Positions 16,739 through 25,600 of a DNA stretch of 64,000 nt are shown here, in pieces. The position numbers and the translations under genes were made by a program. The notes beneath the pieces are model-generated. The model ran no database searches. It saw only the letters and a program-made list of their open reading frames with translations, and had not been told where the DNA came from. The first letter of the stretch is position 1; each line of letters begins with the position of its first letter. Origin of the DNA: Candidatus Thalassarchaeaceae archaeon. GTDB lineage: Archaea > Thermoplasmatota > Poseidoniia > Poseidoniales > Thalassarchaeaceae. The stretch is from the NCBI GenBank assembly GCA_030747475.1, contig JASLKO010000180.1, positions 1-64,000 on the forward strand. Reading direction: 5' to 3'.

Positions 16739-17050
16739 ATAAGGGGATATTCCTCACATTCAGTCATCAATAACAAGAGACACCAAAAACCACAAACTCC
16801 TCCGTAATCTAATTAATTTGTTTTTTTTCAATGATTTAGTATTAATTACAATAATTTTGAGAGTATATACAAGATCATTTGAATACGGTAGTCGGGTGCA
16901 GCTAAAATGAATCCATATGAATACGACATTTCCCTGAAATAAAACATTCAGGAATATGCTGCTTAGAATTAGTCGAATAAATCAAATTAATACAAAATAC
17001 ACCGATTTTCAATGAATTAATTCATTAATCGCCACGGCCCCGCGAAGTGT
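16739..17050. promoter_or_regulatory. 312-bp AT-rich intergenic region between divergent genes
   Basis: No gene is visible. The stretch 16787-17030 is strongly AT-rich and includes TTTTTTTT at about 16821, several ATTAAT/AATTAAT elements that could serve as TATA boxes for the divergent genes, and an imperfect CCTGAA/TTCAGG inverted repeat at about 16935. The end nearest the rightward gene contains the palindrome listed separately. It marks the border between the housekeeping part and the long rightward block that ends with the archaellum genes. Confidence 0.5.
17011..17026. promoter_or_regulatory. 16-bp palindrome upstream of RHH/HTH-like gene (operator candidate)
   Basis: AATGAATTAATTCATT is a perfect 16-bp palindrome 24 nt before the ATG of the gene at 17051. 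Its AT-rich centre and position overlapping the expected promoter suit autorepression by that gene's product, which has a ribbon-helix-helix-like N-terminus, a fold that binds palindromic operators as dimers. Confidence 0.5.
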
Positions 17051-18007
17051 ATGGAAGCCACGGTTTCACTCCCAACTTCTCTCATTGAGCGGTTAATGAG
17101 TGATGCAAATGAGCTGGACCTATCAATTAGCCAATATTGCCAATTACTATTGGAAAACCACTTACAAGATGAAGACAATACTGTAATCGCAGATCCAATG
17201 GTATTGGACCCATTGAAACTATCAAACTTGGACAATTCACGTCTGAATAACACCCTTCAGGGAAACCCGCTTACAGAGGGCGCACTGTCGGGACACATCA
17301 ATCGATTACTTCCATTGAAGTACGGTTGTAGAGTTCTTTGGACAATGTTGGACGAGCAAGGGGCAGGCCCAACAATCCACGATTTCCGTGCGGCCATTCG
17401 TGTGGGCGTCGCTCCGGTCCGAACCATTCTCAAGAATTACGATGAATTACATGGGAGGGAACGAGGGTCTCGTACACATTCATCATTCCCAAATGGAGAA
17501 CGTTCAGCAACCAATCGCTTTCTGAATCACTACATGATTCGACGTGCACGAACTGGAGAAAAGAAACCATCTGGCGCATTGTATGATTTCGGATTAATTG
17601 GCGTTGATGATTCAGGAAGGGTCCAATTCACAAGCGCCGGCAAGAGATTCGTCAAGGAATCAAACCCAATCATAGATGAGTCGCCCGATTCTGGACCGTC
17701 CCTTTCTCCAACTGAAAGGGCATTAATCGTGTCTCAAGTCAGGAATAATATGGGCAAAGAATGGATGTACATGAGACACATTATTGATGGAATCCACATC
17801 GGGTCTAATACACCTACATCATTGCTTTCCAGGATCCTCCGACGATATGGCCCTGGCACCAAAGCAAACTGGAGTGAATCGGTTATTCCACACATGCGTA
17901 GTGGCGTCCTCGGAAGAATGCAAGCATTGGGCTTCATCGAACGAATCTTCACTGCAAATCGAGTCGAATATTGCATCACACCAGCTGCAATCCACATCTT
18001 AGATTGA
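17051..18007 (+). CDS. Putative DNA-binding regulator (RHH-like N-terminus, winged-helix-like C-terminus)
   Basis: A 318-aa protein not recognised as a named family. Residues 1-40 (strand ATVSLPTSLIERL, then two helices with LDLSISQYCQLLLENHL) resemble the ribbon-helix-helix fold of CopG/Arc regulators. Two later regions look like winged-helix modules: about 85-140 (IHDFRAAIRVGVAPVRTILKNY) and 230-318 (RHIIDGIHIGSNTPTSLLSRIL, then GRMQALGFIERI). No membrane segment or signal peptide is seen. It is the first gene of the rightward run that continues through the archaellum genes, so it is a candidate regulator of that run and of itself through the palindrome at 17011. DNA binding is inferred from fold resemblance only. 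Confidence 0.55.
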   Translation: MEATVSLPTSLIERLMSDANELDLSISQYCQLLLENHLQDEDNTVIADPMVLDPLKLSNLDNSRLNNTLQGNPLTEGALSGHINRLLPLKYGCRVLWTMLDEQGAGPTIHDFRAAIRVGVAPVRTILKNYDELHGRERGSRTHSSFPNGERSATNRFLNHYMIRRARTGEKKPSGALYDFGLIGVDDSGRVQFTSAGKRFVKESNPIIDESPDSGPSLSPTERALIVSQVRNNMGKEWMYMRHIIDGIHIGSNTPTSLLSRILRRYGPGTKANWSESVIPHMRSGVLGRMQALGFIERIFTANRVEYCITPAAIHILD

Positions 18008-18059
18008 GCAAAATCCAGATTGGTTTTCAGCATCATTCAATCAAATGTAAATAAACTGC

Positions 18060-18082
18060 GGCATATCTCGTAGAGATATGCC
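18060..18082 (+). promoter_or_regulatory. 10-bp hairpin enclosing the start codon of the next gene
   Basis: Perfect inverted repeat: GGCATATCTC (18060-18069), loop GTA, GAGATATGCC (18073-18082). The ATG of the DUF2135-type gene at 18078 lies inside the 3' arm, so if this region is transcribed the start codon would be base-paired. The C-GTA-G apex matches two other hairpins in the window. It could act as a translational switch, or as an operator if transcription starts inside it. Confidence 0.6.
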
Positions 18083-18923
18083 TTGGTCGGCTTATGCCTT
18101 ATTTTTGGCAATATCCCTTTTTTTTGGATACGGTGTATTCCGCATCTTTACCGGTGAGGAAAACCCAGCACACACCACCAGGTTGGGAAATGTGCGAGCC
18201 TCTCCGATTGAAGTCTCTGAACCTCGCCCCAACAGATTTGCATTGGAAGAAGATATGGAGAGATTACCAGTTCGAAAACCAATATCTCCACCAACAGAAG
18301 ACGAAGTGGATGAACCAGATTCAGAATTTGAGACGATAGCAGAACCGATGGATGCTGAACTGAGCGATGAAGAAACTCAGGCCCTAACCGATGACTTACT
18401 CGACTCTTCTGAAGCAATCCTAGCAGAAATCGGAGCCAAATGGGACACGAATCCACAAGTAGAGACCAGTTCAGCAGCCTTAGAGGTCGAATCTGGAGAA
18501 GAGGTATCCAACCCAGATCTTTCTGATTTCCACGATCGACTTGCCAGAGAAGGCGCTAAATCTGGCCAAGTACAAGTCAGTCTGATTTGGGATAATCTAA
18601 ACGATTTAGATTTGAGCGTGATTTGCCCATCGGGAGAGAGAATTTCATTTGAAAATAAATTGTCAAGATGTGGCGGCCAATTGGATATTGACATGAATGA
18701 ATCACCAACAAGTAACGAACCCGTTGAGAATATATTCTGGCCCGCTGGGTCAGCACCTAAAGGGGAATACAAGGTCCTTATCGAACACTTTGAACATCAC
18801 GCTGAAGAGGATTTGACACAATACCGAGTCCTTGCAGATAATGGTGAGGGGCCGAAAGAGTATCGCGGCGAAATTACCAATGACGAACCACCTAGATTAG
18901 TGTGCGTTTTCACGGTTGAGTGA
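18078..18923 (+). CDS. Membrane-anchored protein with C-terminal DUF2135/YfaP-like domain
   Basis: A 281-aa protein. Residues 4-25 form an N-terminal membrane helix, followed by a 110-residue acidic, disordered-looking linker and a C-terminal beta-rich domain (about 145-281) with the DUF2135/YfaP signature: LIWDNLNDLDLSVICPSGE, then CGGQLDIDMN, then PVENIFWPAGSAPKGEYKV. That domain is widespread but functionally uncharacterised. The same domain occurs twice in the neighbour at 19375. Basic residues following the membrane helix suggest the domain is cytoplasmic, but export is not excluded. The gene overlaps the proposed upstream extent of the next gene; its stop immediately precedes that gene's AGGAGGTGG ribosome site, so the genes are coupled. 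Confidence 0.75.
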   Translation: MPWSAYALFLAISLFFGYGVFRIFTGEENPAHTTRLGNVRASPIEVSEPRPNRFALEEDMERLPVRKPISPPTEDEVDEPDSEFETIAEPMDAELSDEETQALTDDLLDSSEAILAEIGAKWDTNPQVETSSAALEVESGEEVSNPDLSDFHDRLAREGAKSGQVQVSLIWDNLNDLDLSVICPSGERISFENKLSRCGGQLDIDMNESPTSNEPVENIFWPAGSAPKGEYKVLIEHFEHHAEEDLTQYRVLADNGEGPKEYRGEITNDEPPRLVCVFTVE

Positions 18924-18937
18924 AAGGAGGTGGTGCA

Positions 18938-19366
18938 ATGAGATTATCAAGAAAATCAAGAAAATTCCAGCGCCGAATCAATCGTGCCAAAACAATCGAA
19001 GCACTACAAACACTTGCAAATGAAATTCAAGTTGAATACGACAACCGGGAAATTACACATAATGAGGCCATCATCCTTGGCAATCAACTACAACACAGGG
19101 CCGATTCAATCGACAGCAGTCAATTGGTGTACGCAATATCTGACCGAGACACATATCGTCGATTAATCGAGGTCTATTTGGACGACGGCATCCTCACAAG
19201 AACCGAACAAATACTTCTGTGGGACGAGCGTCGAAAATTAGGTATTTCTGAAGATGCACATGACAATTTACTATCCTCATTGATTGCCCGATATCAAAGA
19301 CAAGGCCGACCGATCCATATCCAATCGTTACCCGACCCACCACAATCGGAAGAAGATGAAGCATAA
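18938..19366 (+). CDS. Small helical protein, TerB-like
   Basis: A 142-aa, mostly helical, soluble protein. The ATG at 18938 is chosen because AGGAGGTGG lies 6 nt upstream; an in-frame start at 18920 would overlap the preceding gene. The N-terminus is very basic (RLSRKSRKFQRRINR). The central segment YLDDGILTRTEQILL followed by RKLGISEDAH resembles the DG-x-hydrophobic-x-x-x-E half-motif of TerB-like domains, helical modules linked to membrane-associated stress complexes. It sits between two DUF2135-bearing genes in an evident operon (14 and 8 bp spacings). The TerB relation is a pattern match by eye and needs a profile search. Confidence 0.6.
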   Translation: MRLSRKSRKFQRRINRAKTIEALQTLANEIQVEYDNREITHNEAIILGNQLQHRADSIDSSQLVYAISDRDTYRRLIEVYLDDGILTRTEQILLWDERRKLGISEDAHDNLLSSLIARYQRQGRPIHIQSLPDPPQSEEDEA

Positions 19367-19374
19367 TTGGTGAT

Positions 19375-22300
19375 ATGATGGACACAATGGTCAGTTACGC
19401 GATTGTGGCCTCCATCGTCCTCGTGATGGTTTGGCAAGCGATTACTCATCTCAACCCGGGCCGTCGGAAAACACAATCCTTACTTGGCTCATTCAAAATG
19501 GACGACATCGAAGTCGAAGAAACACTGCTACCATCCCGTGTGGGTGCACCACAATCTCTCGTTGCCCCAAGAATTGAATATTCAGCAGACATGACACCAT
19601 TCCCCTCCTCCAAAGGAACCAGTCCCAAGGATTCAAGGGAAGTGATGAAGCAAGAGATTAGTGAATTAACTGAAGTGAATATTGAACGATACTCAGTCTT
19701 GGAACGCTCGGCAGAGAAAGTAGCAGAATGCAAAGGTCTCATCGAACTCATTCGGGGATTAGGAGAAGAATACAACATCGAGTTAGATCATGAATTCCTA
19801 GAGGCATCCTTGGAGGGGGCGACTCTATCAGAATTAGAATTGAGACAATCTGCCCTATTGGAAATTTATGATCGAATATACCAACATTCCTTTGAGGACG
19901 CTATTCAAGAGATTAGGAAGCGCGAGATTGAATTGAAAACAAGTCAGGATGAGGCAGACATTACATCTGTCACAACAGAAATGTCCGACTTATCCACTCA
20001 ATTAGAACAATTGCGACGAGAAGAAGAATTGTACCGAGAAATTCGAACCGCTCAGACCGTTAAATATCTGGAAAGTTTAGATTTTTCAAATTTGGATGAA
20101 GAGACCTCTACGCGCCTCAATGCTCATTACGAATTTTACCATTCACGATTAAGTGAGAAAGCACGAATCCAAGAAGAAGCAGAATTGTACCGTCATTTCA
20201 CAGATTTAATCCTTGATTGTGAAGATCAAGATGAATTGCGAAAGATGGTCTTTGAAGACCTTAGTGCCCAACATTTGGCGGAGTTAGAAGAACGCCGCGA
20301 AAAGCGTATCATTGCATTGAATACAAGAGACAAAAAGCAGCAAGAAGATGCACGGGCTGAGGAATTACGACTAGAAATCGAATCCGCTCTAACATCATCA
20401 GACCTTGATCGAATACGAATCACAGGAGTGAACACCGCCCAACAAGAAGAATTACGCGAACTCTTTGATCGGACCAGAGAGAATCTCATCTGCGATGAAC
20501 TAAATGCTAAAATTTTAGATTGCGAATATGTCTTAGAATTGGATTCCATAAACATCCAGGGCGTCTCCGAAGAACAATTGACACTCTTAACTGATATTCG
20601 GACCACGCGGCGTGCAGAATTAGTCGAACTCGCTCGCCAGCGTAAATTCACAGAACATTACACTGAATATCTGAATTCAATTCCTCGAATTGAGAACATC
20701 GAAGAATTACTCGATGTGGGGATTGAAAACGTGACAGAATCCCAAAAACAAGAATTGGAAGATTTACGATTGTCTCGTTTAGATTACCTCGAAGAATTAG
20801 AACGCCAACGAATAGAGGAAGAACAAGCGCGACAATATCAATTATTGAGGGGGCAATTAGAATCTGCGAAAACAGCTACTGCAGTAGATGAAATTGAAAT
20901 TGAAGGCGTGAATGAGGAACAAGAATCCCGCCTTTTGGAAATCAAGGAAGAAGTCAGAGAGATATTAGCAGAAGATGAGAAGGTTACTGAGCACGTTCAG
21001 AAAGCGGAAAAGAAAAGCAAAAAATCACCAAAACCTGATGACTTTGACGCTGATTCAGAATCAACATTCCGTACACGAATCAAAACATTGGATGCCGGTG
21101 ACGGCCCTCTGCGATTCAGTTTGTTATGGGACAATATGAATGATTTAGATCTCATCGTACGCACTGCAGATGGTGACATCATACATCGAGGAAAACGGAC
21201 ATCATCCTGTGGTGGAAAATTAGATCTTGAAATGAATTCTCAACCAGAGATGAAATCCGCATTAGAAAATATCGTATGGGGTGGCCCGTCACTTTCACCA
21301 GGAGAGTACAACGTGTTTGTTTGGCATCGCAAACGACACCAACGTTTGCGAAGAACTGACCCCACCCACTACACTCTTCGAGCGAGAGTTGGAGCAGATT
21401 ACTACCAGTTCTCAGGAAAGATGAGTTTCGGTGATGACCTCCGCCTCATCGCCACAGTTGACGTCCCAGATTCAGCAACACTTGAAGCAAGAATGGAAAC
21501 TGAATCAGAACTTTATCGACGTCAACGAGCAGATGTCATGTCTGCACAGGCGGAAGACGAATTTCCCGATATTGACGATGAAATATCAACTGTACACCGC
21601 GTCATGTTAAATCGCCTCATTGAGAAAAGGTCCGCTGAACTTGAGGAGGCTAAGAGGAAAGAATATCTCGCAGAACAGGAAGCACAGTACAACCAAATTA
21701 TGGAAGAAATAGGTTCAGCTGAGGACCTAGACGAGTTGGCCGCAGTACGTTATTCACACGTATCTTCTGACGTACTGAAATACATAGAAAAAGCAATTAC
21801 AAAACGTAGGAAATTAATTGAAACCGGAGTCAAGAAACAACAGCAACTAGAGAATAAGCAGAAGTTTGAAGATTATCGAACACAAATAAACGAAGCCGAT
21901 GATTTGACAACATTGTCCTCAATTGTGTTTGAGGAAGTCGATGACCGCCAAGCCAAGACCTTACAACAATTAAGGACAGCTCGAAGAAAGGTATTACACA
22001 ACACATTGGATAGTGCAGAGATTGAGAAAGACAAACAAACCCGATTGCATAGTGCATTGAATGATGCCTATCATCGAGGGGGCTTGCAACCACTGAGTCA
22101 AGATCAGTGGAGAGCAGAGGATTTCGAATCAAGATTGCAAAAGGCCGAGGCTCAATCTGGTGACATCCAAGTTTCTTTGATGTGGGATAGTAAGAATGAT
22201 TTCAACATCCTCGTAATTGCCCCTAGTGGTGAAGTCGTACATCCCCGAAATAGAAAGTCAAGCGATGGCGGTTTCTTGGATGTGGAAATGAATGAGAAAG

Positions 22301-22527
22301 GTAGTACGCGAGTACCGATTGAAAATGTATTCTGGCCCGAAGGAAATACTCCAAAGGGAGCATATTACGTGTATGTCCATTTCTACAAAGAGCACGAATT
22401 ATTCAAGCGCACCAGCCTTTCTGAATGCCGAATCCAAATTCTGAACAAAGGAGAAAGATCAGAATTCTTAGCACAGATGTCACTATCAAATAAATTACAA
22501 TTCATTACATTGGTACAGGTGACGTGA
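19375..22527 (+). CDS. Giant coiled-coil membrane protein with two DUF2135/YfaP-like domains
   Basis: A 1050-aa protein. Residues about 4-25 form a membrane helix followed by GRRK, suggesting the rest is cytoplasmic. Residues about 90-560 are a long charged coiled coil (runs such as EELERQRIEEEQARQYQLL) with recurring short modules of the kind DEIEIEGVNEEQESRLLEI. The first DUF2135-like domain is at about 562-700 (SLLWDNMNDLDLIVRTADGD, CGGKLDLEMN). A second coiled coil follows (about 705-900), then the second such domain (about 915-1050; SLMWDSKNDFNILVIAPSG, PIENVFWPEGNTPKGAYYVY). The start may be 19378 or 19387 instead. Its position between regulator and archaellum genes suggests a structural role at the membrane; function unknown. 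Confidence 0.75.
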   Translation: MMDTMVSYAIVASIVLVMVWQAITHLNPGRRKTQSLLGSFKMDDIEVEETLLPSRVGAPQSLVAPRIEYSADMTPFPSSKGTSPKDSREVMKQEISELTEVNIERYSVLERSAEKVAECKGLIELIRGLGEEYNIELDHEFLEASLEGATLSELELRQSALLEIYDRIYQHSFEDAIQEIRKREIELKTSQDEADITSVTTEMSDLSTQLEQLRREEELYREIRTAQTVKYLESLDFSNLDEETSTRLNAHYEFYHSRLSEKARIQEEAELYRHFTDLILDCEDQDELRKMVFEDLSAQHLAELEERREKRIIALNTRDKKQQEDARAEELRLEIESALTSSDLDRIRITGVNTAQQEELRELFDRTRENLICDELNAKILDCEYVLELDSINIQGVSEEQLTLLTDIRTTRRAELVELARQRKFTEHYTEYLNSIPRIENIEELLDVGIENVTESQKQELEDLRLSRLDYLEELERQRIEEEQARQYQLLRGQLESAKTATAVDEIEIEGVNEEQESRLLEIKEEVREILAEDEKVTEHVQKAEKKSKKSPKPDDFDADSESTFRTRIKTLDAGDGPLRFSLLWDNMNDLDLIVRTADGDIIHRGKRTSSCGGKLDLEMNSQPEMKSALENIVWGGPSLSPGEYNVFVWHRKRHQRLRRTDPTHYTLRARVGADYYQFSGKMSFGDDLRLIATVDVPDSATLEARMETESELYRRQRADVMSAQAEDEFPDIDDEISTVHRVMLNRLIEKRSAELEEAKRKEYLAEQEAQYNQIMEEIGSAEDLDELAAVRYSHVSSDVLKYIEKAITKRRKLIETGVKKQQQLENKQKFEDYRTQINEADDLTTLSSIVFEEVDDRQAKTLQQLRTARRKVLHNTLDSAEIEKDKQTRLHSALNDAYHRGGLQPLSQDQWRAEDFESRLQKAEAQSGDIQVSLMWDSKNDFNILVIAPSGEVVHPRNRKSSDGGFLDVEMNEKGSTRVPIENVFWPEGNTPKGAYYVYVHFYKEHELFKRTSLSECRIQILNKGERSEFLAQMSLSNKLQFITLVQVT

Positions 22528-22574
22528 TATTTTGGATACTAAAGGAGGGAATAGTGACTTTCATAGTCCGACTA

Positions 22575-22591
22575 CTACACCGTAGGTGTAG
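22575..22591. repeat. 7-bp GTA-loop hairpin before the 1573-aa surface protein gene
   Basis: Perfect inverted repeat CTACACC, loop GTA, GGTGTAG, 47 nt after the preceding stop codon and 34 nt before the next ATG. No T-run follows. Same apex (C-GTA-G) as the hairpins at 18060 and 36266. Confidence 0.55.
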
Positions 22592-22625
22592 AATCAACGA
22601 AATAATACATTTGGAGAAATAAATA

Positions 22626-25600
22626 ATGCGCAATAAAACACTCTTAATTTTCGCGATTTTATTGATTCATTGCATCTCTCCGATGGCTTCAACGATTACC
22701 CAATCTCTTCCCAATGACAATGTTGATGATGCACTCGGCCGAGCGGTGGACCCAGATATCAACGTCACACAAATCGAGTGGATTGGACCTTCATTTTATT
22801 GCGGCGGTTGTGCAACGGACGTAATCGCACCAGGCACTCAACAAGTTCGCATCACAGTTGAGAATGAAGGCTTAGCACAAGCAATCGGGGCACTCTCAAT
22901 TTTCATCGATGAGGGCTCAGGCTTCAATCCTGTAGGCAGCAGTCAATCAATTGGACTCTTACCTGGAGGAGTGTCACAATATGTATTCTCATTCTCTGTA
23001 AATTTAGGAACCAATCAACAAATTCGAGCCTACGCCACAATTATTTCCGACATCAACCCCTCAAACAATGAACGCATCCAAGATTTCGATGTCGATGAAA
23101 TCAATGCCGGTGAAGTATATTCTGATACATTACCAGCAGATGGGGCCCGTTTACCAGTGGGTGACGCGATTGTCTCAGTCGGAGTCAGAAACACAGGAAA
23201 TATTGATCACGAAGCAACACCATACCTTATCCTAACTCCAATTGGAGGAGGCACACCCCTCAATTTCACAGGCGACCCTGTATCGTTACCTGCTGGTAGT
23301 GTTGCATCACCAGCGCCGGTTGAATTAGCATCCTTAATCATCAATGCATCTAGTTTGTTTGGTGACTACACATTGTCTGGCTCTGTATACTTCAATTCAA
23401 CCTCTCCACTATCTTCAGATGTCATTTCCATCGTGCCCCGCACAGTCTCCTTCAGTCCGTATCGAGCGACACTAATCGCACCAAGTGATCGGCCGGTTGA
23501 ACCAGGTACTTCGACATCACTATCTTTCTTGATTCAGAATGTTGGGGAAGCCCCAGATCGCTACAATATCACTGTGACAGATATCCGTGGATGGGCCGAC
23601 ATGTCAGGTATCTCTGCACAAACACCCATTGTCAATTCATCCGAATCTACAGTCATCGTCGTCCCTGTGAGCGTACCATTGGGAACAAATCGTTCATTAT
23701 CGGATTTGATCACAGTTGAGATCATGAGTGAAGCGGATAATTACACGCTCACAGACTCTACAGCAGTGATGGCTGGAGATTTGTTATTGGGTACACTAAA
23801 CCACAGCAATTGGTTCGTGGAAATCATTCCTGGAACCGAAGAAACAATTCAGTATACCTTACAAAATAATGGAACATCCCCAGCAATATTCGATTTAGAA
23901 GCAGGATTTTCACAAACCGCACCCGGGTGGTCAGTCAGCATTTCTCCCGCGACCACGCCTTACATGACCGTGGGCGAGCAAATCGTCGTGAATGTCGTCG
24001 TCCTCCCCCCTTCGCTAGAATACCCATTCGATCCCACTACAAAACTTGCAGAAGGCAACCAGTTGACCCTGTGGACCTCTGTTAAACCACAGGGTGGAGG
24101 CCCAAATGTCCAGCAAACAACTCTTGAAGTCCAACCAACAATCATGGTTGAATTATTGGCCGAACAAACGATTTTCCCAATTGATTTGACCGAACTAACA
24201 GCTGGACCAGTCTCTCGCTTTGTCGATTTAGATATGGAATTACGACACAACCTCATCTCGGGTATCTCAACATCTGTTGACATCGAACTATTCGCGAATT
24301 CAACAATCTTCACATCATCAGTACCTGGAAATGGTGCGAGTGAAATTTTCCGATGGAATAGTTCGGTCACCCCGAATCAAACAAGTATGGATTTAGGAGA
24401 ATCCCAACCACTTGTAGCCACAATCCTAGGCCCCTCAGATCTTCTCCCATTGGCAGGCAATCTCACAGTTGATATCATTGCAAACCTTACATTATCTGGT
24501 GCATTGAGTGGTATCCAGGCTCCTGAATCATACCTCAGTTTAGTATTAAAAATCCCTGAATTACAATTGGCAGCCGTGGAAACCTTACCACCCACTACTG
24601 TGATTCCGGAAACACTCACGTCAGTGCCAATTAATATTACAAATACGGGTAACTATCAATCGGATTTCACCCTTGATGCAGAAGGCCCCGATGGCTGGAT
24701 CGTCTCCATATCTCCAACATCTCTCTCAAATCTTCATTGTATTGTGGACGAATGGCCATCGGTTGGAAATGATAATGCAACAATTTCTCTAAGCGTTACT
24801 GCACCACCCAATACACGTGCAGACACTGTTTTCGACGTCATTGTTAGCGTTCTCAATAGTTCAGGAGAAATCTTGGCTCAGACCCCAATCCCATTTTTGG
24901 TACAGGAAGTAATCGGTGCAACTCTAACGCCCGAATATGCAGTGGCAGTTATCCCAGTAAATGGAATCGCTTCAATTGCACTGGAGGCCAACAATACTGG
25001 GAACTCTCTCCAAACATTCGATATCCTCATTGAAGAAACCCTGGATGACATCAATCTCACCATGATCTCTAACTCTCAGGTTGATATTGAACCAGGCGAG
25101 GTCAGCATTGTTCAGATTGAAGTAACAGCCGACCAATTCGCACGCGCCGATGAGAATCACAGTGCCCAAGTCATTCTGTACCATAATGGATTGGAATTAG
25201 ATCGAATTGATGTATTCATAGAAATGATGGCGAATCATATGATTGAATTTGACCACGCTGTTGAATATTCAGTGGTCCCAGGAATGAATTTATCCATCCC
25301 CGTCAATGTCACCAATACAGGCAACTTGGTGGAATTTGTCAATTTCACAACAACTCCACCGACAGGTTGGCAGGCCTCGGTTACACCACTCAACATGACG
25401 ATTGATGCTGAAGGTAACGAAGTCCTACCCCTCATTATCGATGTTACGATCCCAGCGATGTCTAGTGAAGCAGGGCTAGAGCCTGGAGCAGTACACAGTC
25501 TCATCATGCAGGCCATCAATGTCAGCGATTCGATACAAGTTGGGTTTTCAACAGTTCAATTCAATGTGGAACCAATCTTCGTATTATCATCTGATGATTT

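Noticed and set aside
16815..16835. Run of eight T as an archaeal transcription terminator
   Set aside because: No gene on the plus strand ends upstream of it; the neighbours are divergent, so it is more likely promoter-region AT content.
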